Below, in pieces: positions 19,491 through 27,439 of a stretch of 64,000 nucleotides of DNA. The stretch is from Proteiniborus sp. MB09-C3 (lineage in GTDB: Bacteria; Bacillota; Clostridia; Tissierellales; Proteiniboraceae). Below the pieces are notes generated by a model. The model saw only the letters and a list, made by a program, of their open reading frames with translations, made no database searches and was not told the origin of the DNA. Positions within the stretch are counted from its first letter, which is position 1; each line of letters opens with the position of its first letter. The stretch spans positions 3,596,001-3,660,000 of the forward strand of contig NZ_CP127161.1 of the NCBI RefSeq assembly GCF_030263895.1. Direction: 5' to 3'. A program made the translations under genes and the position numbers.

Positions 19491-20889
19491 TAGCTTCTAC
19501 CTCCTCTCTAGGTATCTCCATGGGATAATCACCATTTATACAAGCCAGACAAAAACCTTCTGCTTTTCCTGTTGATTTTATAAGCCCTTTCTCAGATAAA
19601 AAGCCTAAGCTATCTGCGTTTACCATTTCACATATTTCTTCTGGAGTTTTATTTGCTCCAACTAAATGCTTTCTATAAGGAGTATCTATTCCAAAATAAC
19701 AAGGATATATAACAGGTGGCGAGCTTATTCTCAAATGCACCTCTTTTGCTCCAGATTTTTTCAGCATTTTCACTATTTTTTTGCTTGTTGTACCTCTTAC
19801 TATTGAATCATCTACAAGGACTACTCTTTTTCCCTCTACATTTTCCTTTAAAACATTTAGCTTTATCTGTACTCCTTGTTCTCTATCGCTTTGATTTGGC
19901 CTAATAAACGTTCTTCCTATATATCTATTTTTAACTAATCCAATGCTGTAAGGTATTCCTGACTCTTCTGCATATCCTATAGCAGCAGATGTACCAGAAT
20001 CCGGAACCGAAATCACTACATCAGCATCAGTTGGATGTTCTTTTGCTAGAATCTTTCCTGCTTCTTTTCTTGCAAGATATACGCTTATATCATCAATTCT
20101 GCTGTCTGGCCTTGCAAAGTATATGAGTTCAAATATACAGAGTCTTTTTTTGCTCCATTTATCATTGAATATGCTTTTCACACCATTTTCATCTATAATG
20201 ACCATTTCTCCAGGCTCAATATCTCTTATAAACTCTGCTCCTATAGTATCTAATGCACAGCTTTCAGAGGCTAGAATGTATCCGTCATCTATCTTTCCTA
20301 GGCAAAGTGGTCTTATGCCTTGATTATCTCTAACGCCTATAAGCTTGTTTTCAGTCATTAGCACAAGAGCATATGAACCCTTCAGTAATTCCATTACTCT
20401 ATTTACTGCCTTTTCTATTTCTTCTTTATGATATCTTGCTATCATATTTGCCATTACTTCGCTGTCATTAGTAGTTTGAAACACTACTCCACTGTCTTGA
20501 AGTATTTCTCTAAGGCTATCTGCATTTACTATATTGCCATTATGCGCAATAGCAATACTTCCTTTTTTATATTTGACTACTAAGGGTTGTGCATTTACTG
20601 CTGAGCTTTTCTCATCTGTTGAGTACATTACATGGCCTATGCCCATATTTCCATCTAGCTTTTCTAATATCTCATTATCGTTAAAGACCTCTGATACCAG
20701 TCCCATATTTTTATGATAATTTATAGCTCCATTTTGATTTATTGCAATGCCTGCACTTTCCTGCCCTCTATGCTGAAGGGCATAAAGTCCATGATAAATC
20801 ATTTCAGTAACGTTTTGTTCCTTTGAATATACTCCTATTACACCGCACTCTTCTTTAAGTTTATCTTCATCTAAAAAATTCAAGTTCAT
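19483..20889 (-). CDS. purF: Amidophosphoribosyltransferase
   Basis: 468 residues from the ATG at 20889, which is 8 nt after AGGAGG; an ATG two codons earlier is only 2 nt away from it. It commits PRPP to purine synthesis using glutamine. The N-terminal glutaminase nucleophile is the Cys in EECGVIGVY after a short propeptide, followed by HRGQESAG. The PRPP-binding loop [16 protein letters not shown] lies in the C-terminal half. Cysteines in [22 protein letters not shown] and the CLAC motif near the C-terminus match the [4Fe-4S] ligands of the oxygen-labile B. subtilis type, consistent with an anaerobe. Confidence 0.97.
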   Translation of the reverse strand: MNLNFLDEDKLKEECGVIGVYSKEQNVTEMIYHGLYALQHRGQESAGIAINQNGAINYHKNMGLVSEVFNDNEILEKLDGNMGIGHVMYSTDEKSSAVNAQPLVVKYKKGSIAIAHNGNIVNADSLREILQDSGVVFQTTNDSEVMANMIARYHKEEIEKAVNRVMELLKGSYALVLMTENKLIGVRDNQGIRPLCLGKIDDGYILASESCALDTIGAEFIRDIEPGEMVIIDENGVKSIFNDKWSKKRLCIFELIYFARPDSRIDDISVYLARKEAGKILAKEHPTDADVVISVPDSGTSAAIGYAEESGIPYSIGLVKNRYIGRTFIRPNQSDREQGVQIKLNVLKENVEGKRVVLVDDSIVRGTTSKKIVKMLKKSGAKEVHLRISSPPVIYPCYFGIDTPYRKHLVGANKTPEEICEMVNADSLGFLSEKGLIKSTGKAEGFCLACINGDYPMEIPREEVEANE

Positions 20890-20912
20890 TATCATCGCCT
20901 CCTAACGATTTG

Positions 20913-21404
20913 TTAGTTGCATAGCTTTTGACTAAGCTCCCTATCTTTTTCCTCAACTTGTTTAGCCATTTTTTCTCTATATTCCTTAAGCTTTTTCCTT
21001 AAATCCTCATATTTTACAGATAAAATTTGAACTGCTAAAAGCGCTGCATTTTCTGCTCCATCAATGGCAACTGTAGCTACTGGTATTCCCTTAGGCATTT
21101 GCACTATAGACAACAGTGAGTCTAGTCCGTCTAGTGTAGATGATTTAATAGGCAGCCCAATAATAGGAAGTACAGTAACTGCTGCTAATACTCCTCCAAG
21201 ATGTGCAGCCTTTCCTGCGGCTGCTATTATTACCTCAATACCATTTTCCTCTGCTTTTTTTCCGAACTCGACTGCTTTATCAGGAGTTCTGTGAGCTGAT
21301 ATTATCCTAACTTCCGTACCTACTCCAAACTCCTTTAATATTTTTAAGCCTCTTTCTACTACTGGAAAATCAGATTCACTTCCCATTACGATTGCAACTT
21401 TCAC
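20913..21404 (-). CDS. purE: N5-CAIR mutase (class I PurE)
   Basis: 163 residues from a GTG with GGAGG 7 nt upstream. Motifs [36 protein letters not shown] and [22 protein letters not shown] are those of class I PurE, which moves the carboxylate of N5-CAIR to give CAIR. It normally acts with the PurK ATP-grasp carboxylase; no purK is present in this operon. After about residue 135 the protein has a highly charged tail ([20 protein letters not shown]), usual for this group. It lies 24 nt before purF and 283 nt after purL, with a repeat element between. Confidence 0.96.
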   Translation of the reverse strand: MKVAIVMGSESDFPVVERGLKILKEFGVGTEVRIISAHRTPDKAVEFGKKAEENGIEVIIAAAGKAAHLGGVLAAVTVLPIIGLPIKSSTLDGLDSLLSIVQMPKGIPVATVAIDGAENAALLAVQILSVKYEDLRKKLKEYREKMAKQVEEKDRELSQKLCN

Positions 21405-21476
21405 TTTATTACCTCCTCATTTATGAGATCCTTCACTTTATTCAGGATGACATGGTATTTTCTCGCCAAGAAGTAT

Positions 21477-21673
21477 GGGAAATACAATAAAAATATTAAG
21501 CGAACATTTGCAGGACACGACTATAATTCTTAGCGAATGTAGGTGAAAAATCCGTTAAGCAACTTGCACTGTTTGAGCGTAGCGAGTTTGCAAGTTGTAG
21601 GATTTTTTGCCGGAATGAGCTTTAGAATTATTCGTGGCCGAAACCGAGAGCGTATATTTTTGTTGTATTTCCC
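21477..21673. repeat. About 197-nt palindromic repeat element inside the purine operon
   Basis: The end arms GGGAAATACAATAAAAATAT (21477-21496) and 21654-21673 are inverted copies with one mismatch. Nested inside are AAAAATCC (21546-21553) with GGATTTTTT (21600-21608), CAACTTGCA (21560-21568) with TGCAAGTTG (21589-21597), and ATAATTCTT with TTAGAATTAT. The whole unit can fold as a long cruciform or RNA hairpin. It has no ORF and sits between purL and purE. It looks like a non-autonomous intergenic repeat or a processed RNA element. Confidence 0.75.
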
Positions 21674-21687
21674 TTTTTGCTCCACTA

Positions 21688-24600
21688 CTATCTAAAGTAT
21701 CTTATCCCTGCTTCAAATAGCTTTTGATCCGTTTCACCGTAATTATTCTTATATAAGTCTTTTCCTATTCTCTCTGAATGCCCCATCTTCCCTAGGATTC
21801 TTCCATCTGGACTGGTGATTCCTTCTATACTGTGTAGAGAACCATTTGGATTGAAGTCTCCATCATAGCTAGGGCTTCCACTAAAATCAACGTATTGAGT
21901 AGCTACTTGTCCTTTTTCTATCATTTCTTTAAGACTATCTTCATCAGAAACTAGTCTGCCCTCACCATGTGATATAGGAATAGTGAATACATCTCCTACA
22001 CTTACATTGTTAAACCAAGGTGAAAGATTAGATACTACCTTAGTTTGAACCATGCGTGATGCATGCCTTCCCAGCTTGTTAAATACCAGTGTAGGTGAGT
22101 TTTCTTCCATTTCCCTTATTTCTCCGTATGGAACGAGTCCAAGCTTTATAAGAGCTTGAAAGCCATTGCATATCCCAAGCATTAGACCGTCTCTATTCTT
22201 GAGTAGCTCCATAACCTGCTCTGCTATATATGGGTTTCTGAATACAGTTGCTATGAACTTCCCTGAACCATCTGGTTCATCACCTGCACTAAAGCCACCA
22301 GGCAAAGCTATTATCTGACTATCTTTTATCTTCCTAACCATTGTATCTATAGATTCTTTTATGGTTTCTGTAGTCAAATTTTTGAACACAAATGTGTCAA
22401 CTACTCCTCCTGCTCTCTCAAAAGCCCTTTCCATATCATATTCACAGTTAGTACCCGGAAAAATCGGAATGAATACTTTAGGCTTTGCCATATTGCATTT
22501 TGATTTCACTATATTTCCTTTGCTATAGCAAGCTTTTTCAGGTAAGCCTTCTATATCCTTTTTTATAGGAAATACGTCATTTAAAGGCTCTTCCCATTCT
22601 TTTATAGCTGAATCTATATCAATATGAACATCATCAATAGCTATAACTGGATTTTCAGTTGTATGTCCTAGTATTTCATACTCTAAGCCTTCAAATAACT
22701 CATTTAGATTTTCACTATTATGAATTTCTAATATTATTGAGCCATAGTCAGCAGCAAATAGCTTCTTTATACCTAGATTTTTTGTAAAAGTCATTCCTAT
22801 TTTGTTTCCAAAGCTCATCTTACTTATGGCAGTTCCTATACCACCGACCCCAACGTTATGCGCTGACAGTATCTTTCCTTTCTTAATCAGCTCATGTATA
22901 CATAGTAGGTTTTTATTGAGAGCTTCAAAATCAGGTATTTCATTCTCCATTCTAGGTGAGCTGAGTAAAATTACTTGGCTGTCTTTTTTCTTAAATTCTG
23001 GAGAAATGACATCCCTTACATCACCTGTACATACTGCAAAGCTAACTAATGTAGGTGGAACATTTATCTCATTAAAGGTTCCAGACATGCTGTCTTTACC
23101 TCCAATAGAAGGTACCATAAATCCTTTTTGAGCCTTAAATGCTCCTAGCAATGCTGCAAAAGGCTTGCCCCATTTATTATCATGATTTCCTAGCTTTTCA
23201 AAATACTCTTGGAATGTAAGTCTTATTTTCCTAGGATCTCCTCCCATTGCCACAATCTTAGCCACAGAGTCAATTACTGCATATATCCCACCGTGGAAGG
23301 GACTCCAAGAAGAAAGCTCAGGATTAAATCCATAAGTCATAAGAGTGCATGTATTTGTACTTCCTTTCAAAACAGGAATCTTAGCTGCCATTCCCAGTGA
23401 TGGTGTTAGATTATATTTTCCCCCAAAAGGCAGCAATACAGTACCGGCCCCTACTGTACTATCAAATCTCTCAACTAATCCCCTTTGACTAGCAATGTTT
23501 ATATTTTTCAAATTATTTATCCAAGCATTTTTTAGATTATGTTCTCCGTTTTCATCATAAAATGGTATGTCGAAATAGCTTCTAGAATTGGGCTCCTCTA
23601 CATAGACCCTAGTTTTTTGTCTAATTCCATTAGTATTTAAAAAATCTCTATCTATATCTAATATTGTTTTATTTCGCCAATTCATTTTTAATCTATTATC
23701 AGAGGTTACCTTAGCTATTACTGTAGCCTCTAAATTTTCCTCAGCCACATGCTTTTCTAATATATGAAGATTGTTTTTATCTATGACTACTGCCATTCTC
23801 TCTTGGGATTCCGATATTGCAAGCTCAGTACCATCTAGCCCTTCATATTTTTTTAATACATTGTCTAGATTTATCTCTAGGCTATCAGCAAGCTCTCCTA
23901 TTGCTACGGACACTCCACCTGCTCCAAAATCGTTGCATCTCTTTATTATTTTACTGAACTCTGGTTTTCTAAATAATCTTAAGAGATTTCTCTCTATTAA
24001 TGGATTTCCTTTTTGAACCTCTGCTCCACTTGTCAGAATTGATTCATCAGTATGTGATCTTGATGAGCCTGTTGCCCCTCCACAGCCATCTCTACCTGTT
24101 CTTCCTCCTACTAAAACAATTACATCTCCTTCTTTTGGCTCTTCTCTAACCACATTTTTCTTTGGTGCAGCTGCTATAACAGCTCCCAATTCCATTCTCT
24201 TGGCTACATAGCCTTCATGATATATTTCAGATACATGACCTGTAGCTATACCTATCTGATTTCCATATGAGCTGTATCCTCTGGCAGCCTCTGTAGTAAT
24301 CTTTCTTTGAGGCAGTTTTCCTGGAAGAGTATCCTCTATTTTCGTTCTTGGATCTCCACTGCCAGTAACACGCATTGCTTGATAAACATAAGATCTTCCT
24401 GACAATGGATCTCTTATGGCTCCTCCTAAGCATGTAGCAGCTCCACCAAAGGGCTCTATTTCAGTAGGATGGTTGTGAGTTTCATTTTTAAACATAACCA
24501 GCCATTCTTCTATTTTCCCGTCCACATCCACATTTACATTTATGCTACATGCATTTATTTCCTCAGAAACATCTAAATCATCTAGTAGACCTTTTTTTCT

Positions 24601-25458
24601 AAGCTCCTTCATTCCTATGGTTGCAATATCCATTAAACAAATAGCTCTATTATTAGCACCATAAACATAATCTCTAGAATCTAAATATTCCTCATATGCT
24701 TTTTTTACTGCACTACTGAATGTTCCTTCTTCAAATTTCACGTCCTCTATTTCTGTCATAAAAGTAGTATGTCTGCAATGGTCTGACCAATAAGTGTCTA
24801 TGACATTTATCTCAGTTATTGTAGGATTTCTCTTTTCTGTAAGCTTAAAATATTCTTGACAGAATTTAATGTCGTCAGGGCTCATTGTAAGCCCCATATC
24901 TTCCTTAAATCTTATAAGCTCCTCAGAAGATTTAAGAATAAAATCTTTTATCTCTTCTACATCCTTTGGATGAATTATACTGTCCTCTAATGTTTCTGGT
25001 TTAGTTAAAGCTGTCTCTCGACTGTCTACAGAATTTATACAATAGCTTTTTATCTTTATAAACTCATCATCTGTAATATTTCCTTTAAGCATAATTATCT
25101 TGGCAGTCTTAATAATAGGTTTTTCGCCTGTAGTAAGAATCTCTATGCATTGAGCAGCCGAATCAGCTCTCTGATCATATTGTCCTGGAAGATATTCAAC
25201 TCCAAAAACCTTGTAATCATGATCCGCAACTAAGTTTTCCTCATACACTAAGTCAATATTAGGCTCTGAAAAAATATTTCTTAATGCTTTTTCATATGCC
25301 ATATTTGATAAGCCTTGGATATCGTATCTGCTGGCAATCCTGACTTCCATCAGCCCTTTTATGCCTAAACTTTGATTTAAATCATAAAATAGCTGTTCTG
25401 CTTCGGTGTCAAATCCTTTTTTCTTTTCAATAAAGATTCTTCTTACCTGCTTATCCAT
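21688..25458 (-). CDS. purL: FGAM synthase, large single-chain PurL
   Basis: 1256 residues from the ATG at 25458, which has AAAGGAG at 6-8 nt; the frame is open further upstream but there it overlaps the terminator hairpin. This is the fused form that carries synthetase and glutaminase in one chain. The synthetase half shows DTYWSDHCRHTTF, FKNETHNHPTEIEPFGGAATCLGGAIRDP and VPSIGGKDSMSGTFNE. The C-terminal glutaminase domain has PGGFSAGDEPDGSGK, the nucleophile in GICNGFQALIKLG and the His in PISHGEGR. It makes FGAM from FGAR, glutamine and ATP, step 4. It is the first gene after the tandem riboswitch. Confidence 0.96.
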   Translation of the reverse strand: MDKQVRRIFIEKKKGFDTEAEQLFYDLNQSLGIKGLMEVRIASRYDIQGLSNMAYEKALRNIFSEPNIDLVYEENLVADHDYKVFGVEYLPGQYDQRADSAAQCIEILTTGEKPIIKTAKIIMLKGNITDDEFIKIKSYCINSVDSRETALTKPETLEDSIIHPKDVEEIKDFILKSSEELIRFKEDMGLTMSPDDIKFCQEYFKLTEKRNPTITEINVIDTYWSDHCRHTTFMTEIEDVKFEEGTFSSAVKKAYEEYLDSRDYVYGANNRAICLMDIATIGMKELRKKGLLDDLDVSEEINACSINVNVDVDGKIEEWLVMFKNETHNHPTEIEPFGGAATCLGGAIRDPLSGRSYVYQAMRVTGSGDPRTKIEDTLPGKLPQRKITTEAARGYSSYGNQIGIATGHVSEIYHEGYVAKRMELGAVIAAAPKKNVVREEPKEGDVIVLVGGRTGRDGCGGATGSSRSHTDESILTSGAEVQKGNPLIERNLLRLFRKPEFSKIIKRCNDFGAGGVSVAIGELADSLEINLDNVLKKYEGLDGTELAISESQERMAVVIDKNNLHILEKHVAEENLEATVIAKVTSDNRLKMNWRNKTILDIDRDFLNTNGIRQKTRVYVEEPNSRSYFDIPFYDENGEHNLKNAWINNLKNINIASQRGLVERFDSTVGAGTVLLPFGGKYNLTPSLGMAAKIPVLKGSTNTCTLMTYGFNPELSSWSPFHGGIYAVIDSVAKIVAMGGDPRKIRLTFQEYFEKLGNHDNKWGKPFAALLGAFKAQKGFMVPSIGGKDSMSGTFNEINVPPTLVSFAVCTGDVRDVISPEFKKKDSQVILLSSPRMENEIPDFEALNKNLLCIHELIKKGKILSAHNVGVGGIGTAISKMSFGNKIGMTFTKNLGIKKLFAADYGSIILEIHNSENLNELFEGLEYEILGHTTENPVIAIDDVHIDIDSAIKEWEEPLNDVFPIKKDIEGLPEKACYSKGNIVKSKCNMAKPKVFIPIFPGTNCEYDMERAFERAGGVVDTFVFKNLTTETIKESIDTMVRKIKDSQIIALPGGFSAGDEPDGSGKFIATVFRNPYIAEQVMELLKNRDGLMLGICNGFQALIKLGLVPYGEIREMEENSPTLVFNKLGRHASRMVQTKVVSNLSPWFNNVSVGDVFTIPISHGEGRLVSDEDSLKEMIEKGQVATQYVDFSGSPSYDGDFNPNGSLHSIEGITSPDGRILGKMGHSERIGKDLYKNNYGETDQKLFEAGIRYFR

Positions 25459-25472
25459 AGTTACACTCCTTT

Positions 25473-25532
25473 CAAAATAAAAATGCCCGGGCAGAGTAAG
25501 TTTCACTATACGTGAAACCTACCCGCCCGGGC
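25473..25532 (-). terminator. Riboswitch-controlled intrinsic terminator before purL
   Basis: A very strong hairpin has GCCCGGGC at 25525-25532 pairing with 25485-25492 and extra inner pairing of a GGTTTCAC / GTGAAACT stem. It is followed on the minus strand by a U-rich run (25474-25484). Its 5' arm overlaps the 3' end of the ykkC-type aptamer, the layout expected for ligand-controlled antitermination. The purL ribosome binding site follows immediately. Confidence 0.9.
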
Positions 25533-25637
25533 TTTTATCCCCAAGGTGTAATATTACCAATCAATAAGCACAAGTAATATCTGTACCGCTCGGACCAGAC
25601 AAATGCTAATAAGCACCTCGGAACCCTAGGTACACTT
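25520..25637 (-). ncRNA. ykkC-family aptamer, probably PRPP riboswitch
   Basis: On the minus strand the conserved ykkC-type boxes are visible: CTAGGGTTCCG near the 5' end, then CTGGTCCGAGCGGTACA, and GGGGATAAAAGCCCGGGCGG at the 3' end. ykkC subtypes sense guanidine, ppGpp, PRPP or nucleotides. The position in front of purine genes and directly after a guanine aptamer matches the known tandem guanine-PRPP arrangement, in which PRPP promotes and guanine represses expression. Subtype is inferred from context, not from ligand-pocket bases. Confidence 0.85.
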
Positions 25638-25639
25638 TC

Positions 25640-25711
25640 ATCCATAGTCAAGTGATTTACGGTCACTTGGTAGAAACTTCCCAGCCATATTCTGAGATTT
25701 ATATGGGCATC
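25640..25711 (-). ncRNA. Guanine-type purine riboswitch aptamer
   Basis: Read on the minus strand, the hallmarks of the purine aptamer are present in order: CATATAAATC, GAATATGGC, GGGAAGTTTCTACC, GACCGTAAATCAC and TTGACTATGG. The P2 and P3 loops match the consensus. The base that pairs with the ligand (the C in GACTATG) is C, the guanine/hypoxanthine form, not U as in adenine switches. It ends only a few nt before the ykkC-type aptamer. Confidence 0.93.
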
Positions 25712-25738
25712 TATTAATTTGTTTTATCTTACAACACA

Positions 25739-25767
25739 ATGGTAACAGTAAAAATTAAATTAGTCAA
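25739..25767 (-). promoter_or_regulatory. Candidate sigma-A promoter of the purine operon
   Basis: TTGACT (25762-25767) and TACCAT (25739-25744) on the minus strand are separated by 17 nt, about 30 nt before the guanine aptamer. The -10 box is imperfect, so another A/T-rich hexamer nearby may be used. Confidence 0.4.
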
Positions 25768-25801
25768 TATATTTAAAAAATTTTAATTTCCATATTTTAT
25801 A

Positions 25802-27208
25802 CTAGCCTTCATAAACAGGCATCTGGCATACTTTTTTCGTAGTAACCTTTTTCTTCTTTTCCTCTACCTTTTTATTAATTCTCACTCGTTCTCTTCTAAT
25901 TAAGAAATATGAAGTTATAGTTGATATTATATCAGATATAGGATATGAAATCCAAGCACCAATAGCTCCAAGTTTTAGAACTCCAACGAATAATACTGAA
26001 AGTGGAATAAACAATAATAGCTGTCTGTATATTGAAAGCAAGAAAGATGTTTTTGCTTTTCCTATAGCTTGGAAATAATATATGGATACATAGTACAAGC
26101 TTATTATAGGGAATACAGATATCATTATTCTGAAAGCTTTAACTGACTCAGCTATAATATGCTTATCCTTTACGAAAACAGATATGATTTGCTTTGCAAA
26201 TATCAATGCTCCCGCCCATAATATAATCGAAGTTATGAATGCTACTATAATAGATTCTCTAATGACTTTTCTTAATCTGGTATATTCTCCAGCTCCAGAA
26301 TTATAGGCTGCTATAGGCTGCATGGCAGAGCTTATCCCGATTATGGTAATGAACATAAACATAAAAACCTTGGATATTACACCAGATACTATAACTCCTA
26401 TATCTCCTACATTGTTAAGCAGCAGGTTATTTAATACTGCCAGTGCTAATCCATCCTCTGCCTCTATTATAAATGCAGCGAACCCAATCATAATAATTGA
26501 TTTAGCTATTTTTCTATTGATATTAAACCCAATCTTTATCTTGAGAACCTTATTAGCCTTGACAAAATTGTACAGCATATAAGTAAAGGCTAAAATTTGA
26601 GACGCTACTGTGGCTATTGCTGCACCTTTTACTCCAAGATTAAATGACACTACAAGAATATAATCTACTATTATATTTGTTGTTGCTCCAATGAAATTGC
26701 TTGTGAGTAATACTCTTCTATTTCCCAAGGACATTAAAATATATCCGATTACCACAGTAAAGCATTGAAAAATAGATCCCATAAGTATTATAGAAAGATA
26801 ATCATTGGCATATGGAAGAACTACGCTACTTGCTCCTAAAAACACTAGCAGCTTCTCTTTAAAAATAAATATTGATATTATAAGCAGAAAAGTAAGTACC
26901 ATAGCTAAGCTTAAGGCGTTCCTTATATACAATCTTAAATTATCATAATCTTTTTCTCCATTGCTTCTAGCAACAGAAGTTGAAGTACCTATGGCTAATA
27001 GCATGCCAACTGCTGCTATTATACGTTGAATCGGGAATACTACCACAAGAGCTCCTATTGCATTTGCTCCTATTTCTCTACCTACAAATATTGTATCCAC
27101 CATATTGTAAAGCTCAGCTACCAGTAAAGATACTATAGCTGGCACCGAAAATTTAAATAATAATTTACTAACTTTTTCTTTTGAAAAGGCTTCATCATTC
27201 AAGCCCAT
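25802..27208 (-). CDS. MATE-family multidrug/cation efflux transporter
   Basis: 468 residues; ATG with AGGAGG 7 nt upstream. Twelve hydrophobic segments are visible in two halves. The start SVPAIVSLLVAELYNMVDTIFVGREIG and the later VISGVISKVFMFMFITIIGISSAMQPIAAYNSGAG are typical of the DinF/NorM-like MATE group. It exports cationic compounds by Na+ or H+ antiport. The C-terminus is a short Lys-rich cytoplasmic tail (KKVEEKKKKVTTKK). Monocistronic; substrate unknown. Confidence 0.93.
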   Translation of the reverse strand: MGLNDEAFSKEKVSKLLFKFSVPAIVSLLVAELYNMVDTIFVGREIGANAIGALVVVFPIQRIIAAVGMLLAIGTSTSVARSNGEKDYDNLRLYIRNALSLAMVLTFLLIISIFIFKEKLLVFLGASSVVLPYANDYLSIILMGSIFQCFTVVIGYILMSLGNRRVLLTSNFIGATTNIIVDYILVVSFNLGVKGAAIATVASQILAFTYMLYNFVKANKVLKIKIGFNINRKIAKSIIMIGFAAFIIEAEDGLALAVLNNLLLNNVGDIGVIVSGVISKVFMFMFITIIGISSAMQPIAAYNSGAGEYTRLRKVIRESIIVAFITSIILWAGALIFAKQIISVFVKDKHIIAESVKAFRIMISVFPIISLYYVSIYYFQAIGKAKTSFLLSIYRQLLLFIPLSVLFVGVLKLGAIGAWISYPISDIISTITSYFLIRRERVRINKKVEEKKKKVTTKKVCQMPVYEG

Positions 27209-27298
27209 AAATATTACCTCCTTTTATGACCTAACCCGATTTTCTGAGTGCTTTTATCAAGAAATTGATGGTAGGTCAAATGCAACGAACACCAAAAA

Positions 27299-27350
27299 TA
27301 AAAAAAGCTCCATAATATTATGTTAATCTTAATAGAGCTTTTTTTCATTC
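27299..27350 (-). terminator. Terminator of the AraC-type regulator gene
   Basis: Inverted arms AAAAAAAGCTC and GAGCTTTTTTT (about 27303-27313 and 27337-27347) make an 11-bp stem with U-runs on both strands. It lies about 90 nt after the stop of the regulator gene and before the MATE gene. Confidence 0.8.
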
Positions 27351-27439
27351 ACTTGGATATCTACTTTAAGGTACTTATTTATGGTCTTTGTATTTGTGCT
27401 TTTATGGAAAATTCATAGAATTGTACGTTGATTACATTA

